In this document: positions 27,281 to 38,022 of the stretch, piece after piece
How the letters are laid out: each line of letters starts with the position of its first letter
How positions within the stretch are numbered: position 1 is the first letter of the stretch
Assembly: GCF_024362695.1 (NCBI RefSeq)
Contig: NC_065426.1
Coordinates: 9,640,236 to 9,704,235 of the forward strand
Reading direction: 5' to 3'
From: Pectinophora gossypiella
Lineage: Eukaryota > Arthropoda > Insecta > Lepidoptera > Gelechiidae
Length of the DNA: 64,000 nucleotides
Translations under genes and position numbers: made by a program
Notes under the pieces: model-generated
Database searches by the model: none
Told to the model about the DNA's origin: nothing
Seen by the model: only the letters and a program-made list of their open reading frames with translations

Positions 27281-27580
27281 ATGTTGCAGAGACTGAGAGG
27301 AATCCATCGGTACGGCAATGCAGGACGGAAGAGGCGAGTCACAGGGACTATTACCTGGAACCTGACAGAGGGCAGCAGTAACTGTCAGTACTATTCAGAG
27401 GCGGAGGACGGGAGTCCTAGTACGGCTTTGAAATAGACTACTCCGGGCGCCACCATCCCACTCGCGTCAGAGAGAGTACTGCGGGGCGGAAGGCAAGAGG
27501 GAAACCACTGCCCTATTTTTCCCTAAAAAGTAGCATGGAGAATGCTACACCGACAAGAGCGTGGCTGTTAAATTAGTGAT
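27281..27580 (+). mobile_element. Element-J, long copy
   Basis: GGAATCCATCGGTACGGCAA, CAGGACGGAAGAGGCGAGTC, CTGACAGAGGGCAGCAGTAA, GGCGGAGGACGGGAGTCCTA, GAGAGTACTGCGGGGCGGAA, and the RTE-like end TGGAGAATGCTACACCGACA, AGAGCGTGGCTGTTAAATTA. Collinear with 57465-57755. No intact frame. Confidence 0.75.
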
Positions 27581-27904
27581 GATGAAGTACGTAATATCAT
27601 TGCCCAGTGCATATTTAAAAGTCCATGGCTTATTTAGTCCATCATGTTTTGAAGACGACATAATCAGTCGTGGCTAATAATAAATGGTATCAAACGAGAA
27701 GGGAACCTCCCGTCTCATTCAGAATATAACATAATGCGCCCATCATAATGGAGCTATTTTAATAGCGGTGGTGTACCGTTACACGGGGTGCGCACGAGTC
27801 GATTGCGGTGCGTTCAGTACTGCCACTCGAACGGCACTGTTTCCATTGTCATTATAAAAAATATAAGCAAAGAGTTAGAACTCAAAAATATATTTTGGCA
27901 GTAG
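27581..27904. other. No recognised feature
   Basis: No repeat shared with the window and no coding character. Confidence 0.45.
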
Positions 27905-27990
27905 GTATTGGATAGGACACACTAGCGATCCCCATAGTTCATGCCATCTGAGGCAAACCTACAATAATAAGTCAGATTAAAAAAAGTTTA
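27905..27990 (+). mobile_element. Retroposon-D 3' end, degenerate
   Basis: TTCATGCCATCTGAGGCAAA, CCTACAATAATAAGTCAG and an A-run. Confidence 0.5.
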
Positions 27991-28029
27991 TCAACCTGAT
28001 ACATAGATTGTCGAGTCAATTTTGTATGA

Positions 28030-28230
28030 AGACTCAACTCTCCGCCCACCACCAGCGGCTGAGCTAAGTTTACCTCACCCCGCTCAGTCTTACTTTAGTC
28101 TTCAATCGTATGGGCGTCAGACGTCACACACACAGATGCGCGTGTACGAACGATAACGTCAATGTGTAGTGTCTGTGTAAAACGGAAGTTGTGTATGTAG
28201 TGTTTTGCTATCGTATTGTTATTCGTAAAA
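28030..28230 (+). repeat. Repeat U copy
   Basis: CACCACCAGCGGCTGAGCTA, AGTTTACCTCACCCCGCTCA, GTCTTACTTTAGTC, ATAACGTCAATGTGTAGTGT. Collinear pieces occur at 59205-59345 and 59640-59700. 28231-28465 after it is unremarkable. Confidence 0.5.
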
Positions 28231-28468
28231 TATCGTATCGCATCAGACAATGCAATCAAACTCAGTGTCAAGTGTCAGCAACAGTCTTGCTTTCTTCTCG
28301 GCGCACTCGCGGTAATGTGAACCTTAGTGCATCGTGTCAGGAGTGATTGGGGTCGAATGCACCGGCCTCAATAGGAGGCACTTGAAAACGCACTCGGTTT
28401 CAATTCTTGTTTATATTTAGCTGAGATTTAAAGTAATAGATATACATACACTAATCATAAGATATATG

Positions 28469-28890
28469 GACGGCCTCCGTGGTCCAGTGGCTAAGACCTG
28501 GAGGTCCCGGGTTCGTATCCCTGCTTTCTTTCTTGTAGTTCCCTCACTGCTGAGGATAACGACCTCTGTGGTCCAGTGCTTGAGCGTTGGGCTCACGATC
28601 CGGAGGTCCCGGGTTCGATTCCCGGTGGGAACATATCACAAAAATTACTTTGTGATCCCTAGTTTGGTTAGGACATTACAGGCTGATCACCTGATTGTCC
28701 GAAAGTAAGATGATCCGTGCTTCGGTGCCACGTTAAGCCGTTGGTCCCGGTTAATACTTACTGATGTAAGTAAATAGTCGTTACATGAACCATGAGTCAT
28801 GTCAGGAGCCTTTGGCGGGTCAATAGTAACCCTGACACCAGGGTTGATGAAGTTGGCACTCCACCTTACAACCCACACGATTGAAGAAGG
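28469..28890 (+). mobile_element. Two SINE-A heads in tandem, second one complete
   Basis: 28469-28530 is a lone head (CGGCCTCCGTGGTCCAGTGG, GGTCCCGGGTTCGTATCC). After a 25-bp gap a full SINE-A runs from GACCTCTGTGGTCCAGTGCT through GGGTTCGATTCCCGGTGGGA, the central domain and CTGACACCAGGGTTGATGAA to AACCCACACGATTGAAGAAG. Confidence 0.8.
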
Positions 28891-29049
28891 ACATTTCTAG
28901 CGAGGAGTGGTTGTTTATACTTATACATCTCTGCCTGCCCTTCGAGGATACAATCTGTTATGAGTCGTTCTTTTGGTCAGCTTTCTCTACTTGGCCGGAC
29001 AAATGGGGAGCGCTGAGGTTCTTCAGTAGGTTTTCATTTTGCGTAGCCG

Positions 29050-29375
29050 TTTCAAGTCTAGTCAGGATCGAAGCAAATGGAATTCAAATTCATATTCAAA
29101 AATATCTTTATTCAGTAACATAGTTACAGCTTCTCACAACCTGTATAGCCGGGGAAAAGAAGCTGCAAGAAAAACCTCGGCACAGGGCCCAAAACGTTCT
29201 TTAAAAAAAAATACATAAAATACTGTTATACAATTTAGTCATTTAGCTGACTATTATCAGTTCCCAAACAGCTAATCCCATGCATTCATATTCTAGATAA
29301 TCACTAATCTTATAATGAATTCCATAGTCTCTGCTTACCCCGCTGGGAAATAGGCGTGAGTTTATGTATGTATGT
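29050..29375 (+). mobile_element. LINE-C 3' end split by LINE-I
   Basis: GTCAGGATCGAAGCAAATGG stops at 29085 and resumes at 29317 with GAATTCCATAGTCTCTGCTT, GAAATAGGCGTGAGTTTATG. GAATTC is repeated at both junctions. A retroposon-D scrap (TACTTGGCCGGACAAATGGG) lies just before, at 28990. Confidence 0.7.
29086..29316 (-). mobile_element. LINE-I 3' end, nested in LINE-C
   Basis: Tail AAATTCATATTCAAAAATAT, TAGCCGGGGAAAAGAAGCTG, AAAACCTCGGCACAGGGCCC, then CCAAACAGCTAATCCCATGC, where TTA-ATC-CCA-TGC-ATT is the inverse of the last codons NAWD-stop. 5'-truncated. Confidence 0.75.
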
Positions 29376-29522
29376 TCAAGCCTAGTTTAACACGAACGAG
29401 CGATTGTGTTGTTAACGTTAACTACGTGAAATGATCTTCAAACATACACATAGTCAATCAATATAATCATCGTTATTTGCTAAAGTATGTTGAGTGGTTG
29501 GGGAAAGAAGTTCTAACATAAC

Positions 29523-29625
29523 ATAACAACATAACAAATACTTTATTGCACAAACAGGAAAAAACAAAATACAAAACAAAAGAGAAATAGAATCTAAACA
29601 AAAAACAAAACATTCTAAACATTTT
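29523..29625 (-). mobile_element. LINE 3' tail, minus strand
   Basis: ACATAACAAATACTTTATTG then CACAAACAGG and A-rich DNA; the inverse of a GTGCAATAAAGTA-type LINE end. Confidence 0.45.
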
Positions 29626-29627
29626 TT

Positions 29628-29880
29628 TACTCATCCTCCTAGCATTATCCCGTTTCTCACAGGCTCCGCTTACCTAACCTGAAGATTTGACAGGTCCGGT
29701 TTTTCACAGGCAACTGCCTGTCTGACCTTCCAACCCGCGAAGGGAAACCCAATACAGGTTAGGTCACATACCTCCGCAAATACATTTCTCGGGACTGTGG
29801 GTTTCCTCACGATGTTTTCCTTCACCGCTGAGCACGTGATCATCATTTATGATCCAAACATGAATGTGTTATGACCAATC
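29628..29880 (-). mobile_element. SINE-E, minus strand, head missing
   Basis: TCCTCCTAGCATTATCCCGT, CTTACCTAACCTGAAGATTT, CCAACCCGCGAAGGGAAACC, CGATGTTTTCCTTCACCGCT, ending at ATCCAAACATGAA. A decayed SINE-B piece follows (29880-30005: ATGTCCCCATCGGGAATCAA). Confidence 0.75.
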
Positions 29881-30005
29881 ACCGGGGCCAACGGCTTAAT
29901 GTGCCCGCGAAAACACGATGATTCAAGCCGTGATGTCTTTACCAAATAAAGTTCCAAAATTCACAAAATAATTTCGACTATGTCCCCATCGGGAATCAAA
30001 CCCAA

Positions 30006-31019
30006 ATAATGTACACTGTAAAAAGCTTCCAATCTGTAATTGGATACATTTTAACTGTTTCAAGTATCGATTTCAAAATACTCCGACACTATAGCATAAA
30101 TTAACCAGTTAATTAAAGTATTAAATTGTAAAGGAATTATGCGTAAATTGTAGATGGTTGTTTTTGTAATGAAGTGTGTTGTGCTGTTGTTTATATTCTG
30201 TGGCTTTTGAGTTGCTTATTATTAAGTATTTTGTGTGTACTATTTATATAGCTGTATTATTTGTATATTACGTATTTATAAATTATAAATAAATGTAAAT
30301 TAAGTATTTATTATTAATAAAATAAAATGAATTTACATTTTAAAAAACAAAATAATAAACAATATGTCAAATAATAATAAAGAAATAAATATAAAAATAA
30401 TTGCTTGATATTTTTGGATCAGATACGTACAGAATTATGTTGCTACCTATATTGCTTCTCTTAGTTTTGATCTTTATGAAGATGCGTTGTGTCTGGGTGT
30501 AATAACAAGGGTCACCATTTATACCCAAAAGCAAAGATAAAAGATGCATGATGTCTTTTAATCATGAAATAAAAAGGTTAAGTAACGATAAAACTGTACA
30601 GTGCCATCTGTACCTATTTTTTTAAAGTCCCTTTTTCATAGTCATTAACTCGACATAATATCGATTGTGGACCATCACTACTTACAAGTAACAATAATAA
30701 CCTACTTAATAAGAACAAGCTTAAGTTACGAAATTGCAATTACAAGCTGTCACAAACCGTTTAGTTATCAATACGCCACATCTTTTAACATTTTGCATAA
30801 TTTTGTGGAAAATAATTATCATTACATTTCGCAAATTTGGTAAACGATTTACCAACCAAATTCCAGACATTATGTTTTTCTTCCTTAATCGCGTGGGTTG
30901 TGAGGTGGATGACCAGCATCACCCATAAATTAAATAGGAAAATTATAGTAAAATAAATAAATAAATAAATTGATTATTTTCAATTTTACAATTACCAAAA
31001 GAGCGACCAAATTTGTGAC
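30006..31019. other. AT-rich stretch without genes
   Basis: Very AT-rich, with tail-like AATAAATGTAAATTAAG near 30290. Only 30880-30920 (CGCGTGGGTTGTGAGGTGGA) is recognisable, as a SINE-A tail scrap on the minus strand. Open frames here are short and low-complexity. Confidence 0.5.
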
Positions 31020-31140
31020 CTATAAACCTCACCATTCGATATTTAAGGGTGAGAGCCTTTTGCTATCGAAGGAAAGCTCTCAACGCTCTCCATATGACCG
31101 GTCAAGTAGCGACATCAACTGGGACATGTCTACAATAGAA
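31020..31140 (+). mobile_element. Retroposon-D 3' part, degenerate
   Basis: GGTGAGAGCCTT, CAACGCTCTCCATATGACCG, GTCAAGTAGCGACATCAACT, TGTCTACAATAG parallel the D 3' third. 31141-31521 after it has no other feature. Confidence 0.4.
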
Positions 31141-31521
31141 CGTGCGTAGAAAACTGGGTAAGTACTGTGCGTATGACTGTGTCGATAAAGGATTAACACA
31201 AATACATAAACAACAATGTTAAAGTAAAACGGAACGTATCATATACATACATAAATTACGATAATCCCTACCAGGGTGGGCGTAGCCGCAAGTAGGCAAT
31301 TCGGGTTATAAAATAGATAAGATTTCTAGAACATTCTGGAATTATTTCTTTATCTGCGTTTATCGCCGTCGATCAGCTACGGTGATTCTGTAAAACATAA
31401 TCCTCTCAAACGACACCCTGCCCTCAGTCATAGAATAACGAATAATATTACATAAGTACGTAGAACTGTTATATTTTTAATATTAGTAAAACCAATTAAA
31501 TGTACCTATTTAAATTTGATT

Positions 31522-31620
31522 ATCATCATCACCAGCCCATTAACGTCCCCACTGCTGGGGCACGGGCCTTCCCTATGGATGGATAGGGAGATCGGGCCTT
31601 AAACCACCACGCGGGCCCAT
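31522..31620 (-). mobile_element. SINE-F 3' part, minus strand
   Basis: TATCATCATCACCAGCCCAT, TAACGTCCCCACTGCTGGGG, GATAGGGAGATCGGGCCTTA, CCACGCGGGCCC. Ends abruptly there. Confidence 0.75.
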
Positions 31621-31639
31621 ATTTTTATTGTTCATAATT

Positions 31640-31865
31640 TTATCTTTGGCCTAGGAAACTACCCAATTTATCAACAGTAACTAATTTGACATTAACCATA
31701 GACAGCATGAGTAAGTATTCATTTAATTTTGTATAACTAACTCTTTTTTGATATACTATTGTTATATAATGTGGATGCTTGTAATTGGCCTCAATCTAAC
31801 CTATATTTGTACTTATTTAAGTTCCCGTGCTGTTAGCTTCCCTCAAGAAATAAATAAATAAACTT
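31640..31865 (+). repeat. Element T end and LINE-like tail
   Basis: TTGGCCTAGGAAACTACCCA (31657) is the element T terminus. 31780-31862 (GTTAGCTTCCCTCAAGAAAT then AAATAAATAAAC) resembles a LINE 3' tail. Confidence 0.35.
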
Positions 31866-32489
31866 TTTCCTCAACTGTACAAATTACTAGTATGCTACAA
31901 GTTACAAGGCATACATACATCCGTTACTTTCTATAATTGTGGCGAGGTATTCTATGAATTTTCTCACTTTCTGTAATAGATGCGAAGTATGCCAGCCATT
32001 TGATTGTTTGACGATTAAAAGCAAAAGTGAAATAATTACACAGCCACATGCGTAAGTGAGAGATTATTGTTTTCAATTACAAAAATTGATTGGATTTTTT
32101 TTCCAGTATTCCTGTCGTTGTGTCGTAGCGAATCGCATAATTTCCAATCACAGTAATGCATTCATCATCATTTACATTTTTTTTATTTTAATTAAAAGTA
32201 TGCGCTAGTGTAATGGGTTCGTTTGGACCAGGTCAGATTCAGAACACTTAAACGCCTAGTTGACGTGACGAAGTTACGTATGTTTCTGATTATGAGTTTT
32301 GATTTGATGTATTATTTTAAATTATTGGCTTTTATTAATAGTCCACATTTTGTTGTATTTTAATTTACTTATACATTATAAATATAATGAATCAATGTTC
32401 CATTTAGTTATATCAGTTACTAACTTTTCTGTTTCAAAACGTAAACGTAACGTCATAAAATACCGAACTTGCGCTTCATTGCATCTATT
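31866..32489. other. No recognised feature
   Basis: AT-rich and unique in the window. Confidence 0.45.
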
Positions 32490-32672
32490 TTTTTAATTTA
32501 ATTTTAAGTTATATCTGACATTTTCTAATCCACTGAAAAGGAAAGGGACGGGTAATCGACAAGCATAAAATTTATGGAACACACGTCAAATTTAAACACA
32601 AATCTAAAACAACCCTTTAAAAAAATTACTTTGGCCAATAACCCGACAGAATTAAGTTGACAACACAAGTCC
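32490..32672 (+). mobile_element. Fold-back S, core copy
   Basis: TAATTTTAAGTTATATCTGA, GAAAAGGAAAGGGACGGGTA, ATCGACAAGCATAAAATTTA, GGAACACACGTCAAATTTAA, CCAATAACCCGACAGAATTA, AGTTGACAACACAAGTC. Confidence 0.6.
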
Positions 32673-32868
32673 AATGTGTTTATCGAAAAACAACATTGCA
32701 CGTGAGTGGTTGATATTGAATTTTCAGTAAAACAGTGAAAGTGTATATAACTGAAATTATTACAAGTGTAAAACTAATAGGTATCCTTATCACTATTAAT
32801 TAACATTTCACTATTTATTTTTGCCTGGGAAACTACCCAATTGCCCAAGAGAAGGTGGGGTTTTATAC

Positions 32869-33065
32869 GTGACATGTCAATGTCATACATTTTTATCACT
32901 GTCACTGTCAATTGTCATAATCGTTTCCAACTTGTATAAGGCCCCTTATATCCTCTTATATCAATCCCATTCAAGTTCATACACTAAGGTGACATGTCAA
33001 TCTCATACATTTTTATCACTGTCACTGTCAATTGTCATTAACGTTTGCAACTTGGCCAAGGCCCC
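32869..33065. repeat. Two 77-bp direct repeats, period 120, rich in TGTCA
   Basis: 32869-32945 and 32989-33065 match at all but about seven positions. Each has GTGACATGTCAAT.TCATAC, ATTTTTATCACTGTCACTGT and CAATTGTCAT: TGTCA five and four times, TGACA once each. It adjoins an element T terminus (GGGAAACTACCCAATTG at 32827). Confidence 0.8.
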
Positions 33066-33844
33066 TGTACACCCATAGAAACTAAATAAGCACAGAAAAT
33101 GACCGTTATCTATGAACGGTGACAAAGTTATGGCCTGCGGTCACAATACTATACTACATTGAGATATGATGTATGTTGTATTGTTGTATGGACAACCAAC
33201 ATAGATTCCATAGAGCTATAACACTGTATCTGGAAGTGGCATTGCAGTAAGTGATAAAATTGAAAGAAAGATACGTTTATCATTTGAGGATGCCAGTGAC
33301 AATATACATAAAATACAACGTATATTATACTAAAAATATAAACACTTTTTTATGACAGTTAATGTCAAACAAAACGAAATAAAATAAAAAACTAAAATAA
33401 ACTATAAATAAAAAAAAACTTAAGAAACAATTATCTTATTTTAATAAAAAAAAAGACTTACATAAATTCACGATCATAATTCATAATATGTCCAGTGGGT
33501 AGAACCACGAGAAATGAGGACACAACTCAACCACTTTTAATTTGAAAAATAAAATCTGCAATAAAGTAATTTTGTGGAGCTCCCGGCGAGCAATTTGGCA
33601 TGCTCTTGTTAGGTTAGTTGCGCGTGATCATCTTAGACAAGCTTTCTATTTCTAGATAAGCATTTTATAATTTATGTTTGACCCAGTCGCCTACCCTATT
33701 TGCGCTCTCACAACCTTAATTCTTTTAAATCCATACCTACTTAAGCTGTTTTTTTACCCTCAAGATCTGTTAACCTGATTTACAAACAGGAATTATGTTA
33801 TTACTGAGCCGCGATAGGCCCCTGACATGACTCATGTAACTACT
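33066..33844. other. No gene; one SINE-A scrap
   Basis: Mostly unique AT-rich DNA. 33785-33840 (GAATTATGTTATTACTGAGC, GATAGGCCCCTGACATGACT) is a SINE-A tail fragment on the minus strand. Confidence 0.45.
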
Positions 33845-34012
33845 ATGGCTCTGTGCCGAGGATTTTCTTGCAGCTTCTTTTCCCCGGCTATGCAGGTTGT
33901 GAGAAGCTGCAGTAGTTTTAGGCGGATGAGACGTTCGTTATGTAAAAATTGACGATTCAAAGTGTAACTATGTTACCTACTGTATAAAGATATTTTTGAA
34001 TTTGAATATGTT
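33845..34012 (+). mobile_element. LINE-I 3' end
   Basis: GGCTCTGTGCCGAGGATTTT, CTTTTCCCCGGCTATGCAGG, TTTTAGGCGGATGAGACGTT, TATTTTTGAATTTGAATATG. Confidence 0.75.
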
Positions 34013-34718
34013 TGAATCAACTTCATAAATATATACCCATTTTACATAGCACACACAACTTGCCATTTGCAAGATGAGACAGGTATATATTTTCGCACGA
34101 GAGTTGACAGCGAGCGATTCAAAAATTAGACCCCAGATACTTATCTTCCCGAGCATGTCGTAAAAACCGAACTAAAGAAATTGTGCCCTTTCTAACATTA
34201 TGGACCTCCTCCTCACTATACAGTTTATCACCTCAATCTCAGGAATTTGCATTAAAAGTGGCTCCGTGTGGCTCTACCCACTCCATCAGGGATTATAGGC
34301 GTGAGTTATATATCTAGTTCACTTCTTTTTTTAAGCCCAATGTACACAGAGATGGTACCCGGGAGCATTATAGGGCGTCACTTTGTAATAAATGGAATTT
34401 TGCAAATTGAAAGCATGAATATATTAAAAGCCACACTTTCAATATTTCGATGTCTCATCTAGTATGAGTATAGCTCTAGGGCATGTCATAGAAAGTACTC
34501 TACGTGGGAATACTGGTTGTTAGAGCTACTCTAGTTAGGAGTAGAGGTGTGAATTGACCAATTTTGAACGTACTCTCGAGTTCAAAGAGAGTTTGGTAAG
34601 AGAAAATTCTTTGCCAACAATTTTTTAATGTAAGTACTTAAATTACACGTACCTACTTGTTTTTTTTTAAAAAAAACTATGAATGGATGTTGTGTATGTT
34701 TATGTTACCTTATTTTTA
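34013..34718. other. No gene; weak repeat Q trace
   Basis: 34255-34310 (CTCTACCCACTCCATCAGGG, ATAGGCGTGAGTTATA) is a repeat Q trace. The rest is unique. Confidence 0.4.
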
Positions 34719-35200
34719 CTTTTGATGGGTTTGATCTTGGCCCCAGATTTGCCCGAAGGCATTCAATTCAATTCAATTTTAAAATATCTTTATTGGCATA
34801 ATTAATATACATAGTACAATACCAGTGTAAACAAAATTAAGGTCCTAGTAGTACTATACAAAGAAAGTTAACATCATTTTTTGAGTACGTACACTCTTCA
34901 AAAACTTTTAGCCGGGATCTTATTTATAACTGGAAATGGAATGATTTAGCCTGTATGCTAGTCAAATTAACATCAGGATTTGCGACATTATGTAGGTGAG
35001 AACAGATGTACCATTACATTTGTAAACTAGTAATTACAATGAGTTACGAAAACCGGGCGACAGTCGGAGTCGCAGTCAGAGCCCGAAGGCATTGCGAGGC
35101 CAAAGATGGAGCGAGCTCGCCCAGAAGGTACCTGTTCACTCTGGCCTTGAAAGTACCCGGGTTATATGCATTCGGAAATACAGAAGACGGCAGAGAATTC
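34719..35200 (+). mobile_element. Repeat K split by a 317-bp insertion
   Basis: K begins TTTTGATGGGTTTGATCTTG and stops at 34763; it resumes at 35081 and reads LFTLALKVPGLYAFGNTEDG then REFHSLAV in one frame, like the copy at 51720. Repeat K is therefore probably LINE-derived. Confidence 0.6.
34764..35080 (-). mobile_element. Retroposon insertion with 13-bp perfect target duplication
   Basis: GCCCGAAGGCATT flanks it exactly (34751-34763, 35081-35093). On the minus strand it starts TCTGACTGCGACTCCGACTG and ends with AATAAAGATATTTTAAAATT then GAATTGAATTG. The tail type is that of LINE-machinery retroposons; no other copy of its 5' part is in this window. Confidence 0.8.
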
Positions 35201-35474
35201 CACTCCCTAGCAGTGTGCATAATTTACTTATTGTTATCAAAAATTAATATCAAGATAAAATATGTCAAATCAAATGTTTTTTGTAGCACGGAAGAATTTT
35301 TGTTATCTATAATTAGTATATTGACATGATTGTATTGTAAATTTGACTTTTAGTATTATGTTTTTTATTCTAATCTAACAACGTAATCGATATATTAACT
35401 TTTGTCTTGAAAACTTTTTAATTTTTGACTCTATGTTCGCATACCAACTAATTTGGTTAAATATGAAATAATAT

Positions 35475-35650
35475 CATCATCCTCCTAGCATTATTCCGTT
35501 TCTCACATTTATTCTAACCTGAAGATTTTAACAGGTCCATTTTTTTACAGAAGCGACTGTCTGACCTTTCAACCCGCAAAGGGAAAACCAGCCCAACACA
35601 GGTTAGGTCACATACCTCCGAAAATGTATTTCTCGGGAATGTGGGTTTGG
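35475..35650 (-). mobile_element. SINE-E 3' half, minus strand
   Basis: TCATCCTCCTAGCATTATTC, TAACCTGAAGATTTTAACAG, GACCTTTCAACCCGCAAAGG, GTTAGGTCACATACCTCCGA, TTTCTCGGGAATGTGGGTTT. 35201-35474 before it is unremarkable. Confidence 0.7.
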
Positions 35651-35764
35651 GAGTATAATTATCAAATGAAACTTATTGAAAAATTGAAAATCTCCTTCTC
35701 TCGTGTGGCTGAGGTCAATGTACGACCTGATCAACCCTAGAAAAACAATAAAAACGATAATATA

Positions 35765-35875
35765 ACATAACATAAGCTTACGATATCCCAATTGGGATAG
35801 TCAGAGGTACATCCATCGCAAGATGAACTAAGCAAAGTAACCACACCTCACTGAGCTACCTGTTAGGCAATGCAA
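35765..35875 (+). repeat. Repeat P fragment
   Basis: GCTTACGATATCCCAATTGG, GATAGTCAGAGGTACATCCA, TCGCAAGATGAACTAAGC, CTCACTGAGCTACCTGTTAG. Confidence 0.5.
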
Positions 35876-35937
35876 ATTATCTTTTTGTACTCCTACAACC
35901 CTATTTTACGGCTACTTCATATTGTTATAACAAATCA

Positions 35938-36118
35938 TCATCATCAATTTAAGAGCCACGCTCTTGTCGGTGTAGCATTTTCCATTCCAGTCTATCAAAA
36001 GCCAACTCGTTGACTTCCCTATAAGACACGACGTTAACCTTTTCTTTAATCTGTTCCATGTAAGCTCTTCTTGGTCTTCCCCTTCCTCTCTTTCCTTCTA
36101 GCTTTCCTTCTATGTTAT
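35938..36118 (-). pseudogene. LINE-R (RTE clade) C-terminus, frame open
   Basis: Minus-strand frame open from the truncation point to the natural stop: IEGKLEGKRGRGRPRRAYME, then QIKEKVNVVSYREVNELAFD, RLEWKMLHRQERGS and stop, followed by a TTGATGATGATG tail. This is the best-preserved LINE-R end here and the reference for the shared 3' end of element-J. Confidence 0.85.
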
Positions 36119-36406
36119 AACAAATGAATACCTAAATTGTTTAATGAATTAGAATTACGTACTGTTTCTAACAACAAACATATTATCTTATTTTATTCTC
36201 TAACTACTAACTCCTTTGTTTCGCGCCAATTTAAATTTATTTCTCAATTCAAATAATGCAATTCACTCGCAAATTTCGCAATTGCGTGCTACGAATGACT
36301 TTATATCTCTTAATAAACTTAATTTCGTTCAAACAACGCATTGAAAGCAACAACTAAACTAGTCATAACTACTTAATAATTTAATAAGACAGCAGGTTAC
36401 TGGAAA
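36119..36406. other. No recognised feature
   Basis: AT-rich, unique. Confidence 0.4.
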
Positions 36407-36414
36407 GTCTAGGC

Positions 36415-37449
36415 CATAGGTTCTCAACCTGGGTGATAATGCCCCTCTTGTGGGAGGCAGTAATAAACAAATAAATATAAAATTAAATGCTTTATTTCTT
36501 TTAGAATCCTTTTATAGTAAAAAGTAGTAGCGGGAACCTAATTTTAGGCAGTGGAAGGTTCATCATCATCATCATCAGCCCATTAACGTCCCCACTGCTG
36601 GGGCACGGGCCTTCCCTATGGATGGATAGGGAGATCGGGCCTTAAACCACCACGCGGGCCCAGTGCGGATTGGTGGTTAAGGTGGAAGGTTAAGAGATTT
36701 TTTTAATGTTCGGACGAATATGCTGTTAATAAAATTACTTTTTCCTTGCTTTGCTATCAGCGAAAAATATTTCATTGATTCTCAAAAACACTGAACCTAA
36801 TTGAAAATCTCTTTTTGAAGTCAACGATGGGAGCTATATTCTTTCTAACCTCTATCACTATTAATACTACAGTTTGAATACCATGTTAGATGTACATACT
36901 ATGCTAGTTATACAAAAAGAATGCGAAAAAAAATCTATGGTTAGACACATACTTTGTTATAGTTTTCAGTTTGAGCTTAAAATGTAGACCATTTATGGCA
37001 ATAGCCGCTTACACAGGACAAATGATACAAGGCAGGTAAAAATATTGAAGGAGTCTAGGAATATTTTTTTTTTGTAGTCTTATTCTTATCGTGTGGGTTG
37101 TGAGGTGGAATACCAACCTCGACAACCCTGGTGTCAGGGTTATTACTGCGCCGCCAAAAGCCCCTGTCATGGTTTATATAACGACTGCATACGTATATTA
37201 ATAAGCAATACTATGTTAGATATACATACCATGTTAGGTACACAGAAAGAATGCAAAAAATGGCCTATGGTTATAAGGTACACAGACTTTGTTATAGTTT
37301 TCAGTTTGAGCTTAAAATGGGGAGAGAGAGAGAGAGAGAATAATCGCTTACCCAGGACAAATGATACAAGGCACTTAAAAATATTGGAGGAGTCTAGAGA
37401 GAAATATTTAAATAGTGGGCAGTGGGCAAAATAAGTTTGAGAACCTATG
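36415..37449. mobile_element. hAT-type element, non-autonomous, 1,035 bp
   Basis: Ends CATAGGTTCTCAACCTGGGT and (inverted) CATAGGTTCTCAAACTTATT. Flanks GTCTAGGC / GTCCAGTC are a plausible decayed 8-bp duplication. TTCTCAA-type ends with an 8-bp target are typical of hAT. It contains a SINE-F fragment (36556-36682), a direct duplication of about 190 bp (36886-37070, 37205-37412) and a SINE-A tail (37085-37195, minus). No transposase frame. Confidence 0.6.
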
Positions 37450-37599
37450 GTCCAGTCAGATGGAAAGCTAACAGCGATTTAGTACAGACTCTACAGCGCC
37501 AGTGCACTCGACTAAACTGGTGTGTACACACTAAATGCCTAGATCGAGGATACTAAAACTTAGATGTAAAATTTATACTACTTACTTACTTAACATAAT

Positions 37600-37840
37600 A
37601 CACACTTTAACTTGCGCCTGCGATAACAGGCTAGTTTCCAACTAGTAGAATCAGTAACATTTTACTAGATGCCTAAACACGAATTAACTATGGAATTTGT
37701 ATAAAACGTGATTAAAAGATTTTAAGTCCAAAATGTTATTGCATTATATGTTTTTCGTCAGTTTTAAATCTGTCGTTTTTGGTAATCAGAATTTCATAAT
37801 TTATCTTTACATAAGATACTACCCGATTATAATATATTAT
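37600..37840 (-). mobile_element. Element T, minus strand, full order
   Basis: ACAGGCTAGTTTCCAACTAG, ATCAGTAACATTTTACTAGA, TTAACTATGGAATTTGTATA, AAATCTGTCGTTTTTGGTAA, TCAGAATTTCATAATTTATC, GATACTACCCGATTATAA. Both termini present, diverged. Confidence 0.55.
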
Positions 37841-37849
37841 ATATTGCGA

Positions 37850-38022
37850 GAGGCAGAAGATATAAAATAAACCTAGTTAAAAGATAGCAACTCGCCCGTA
37901 ATCCCAATCGGGGTGAGTAGAGCATCAAGTCACTATATGTAAAAAAACATGCAATTATTCTTGCCATTGGTGACATAGCATAGGCCTGTATCCTCGAAGA
38001 GGTAAGCAGAGGTGTACAGTAA
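37850..38022 (+). repeat. Repeat Q fragment
   Basis: CAACTCGCCCGTAATCCCAA, TCGGGGTGAGTAGAGCATCA, CCTCGAAGAGGTAAGCAGAG. Only partial similarity to 4555. Confidence 0.35.

Noticed and set aside
36415..37449. Autonomous hAT transposon
   Set aside because: No transposase frame or hAT dimerisation motif could be read on either strand; only the ends fit.
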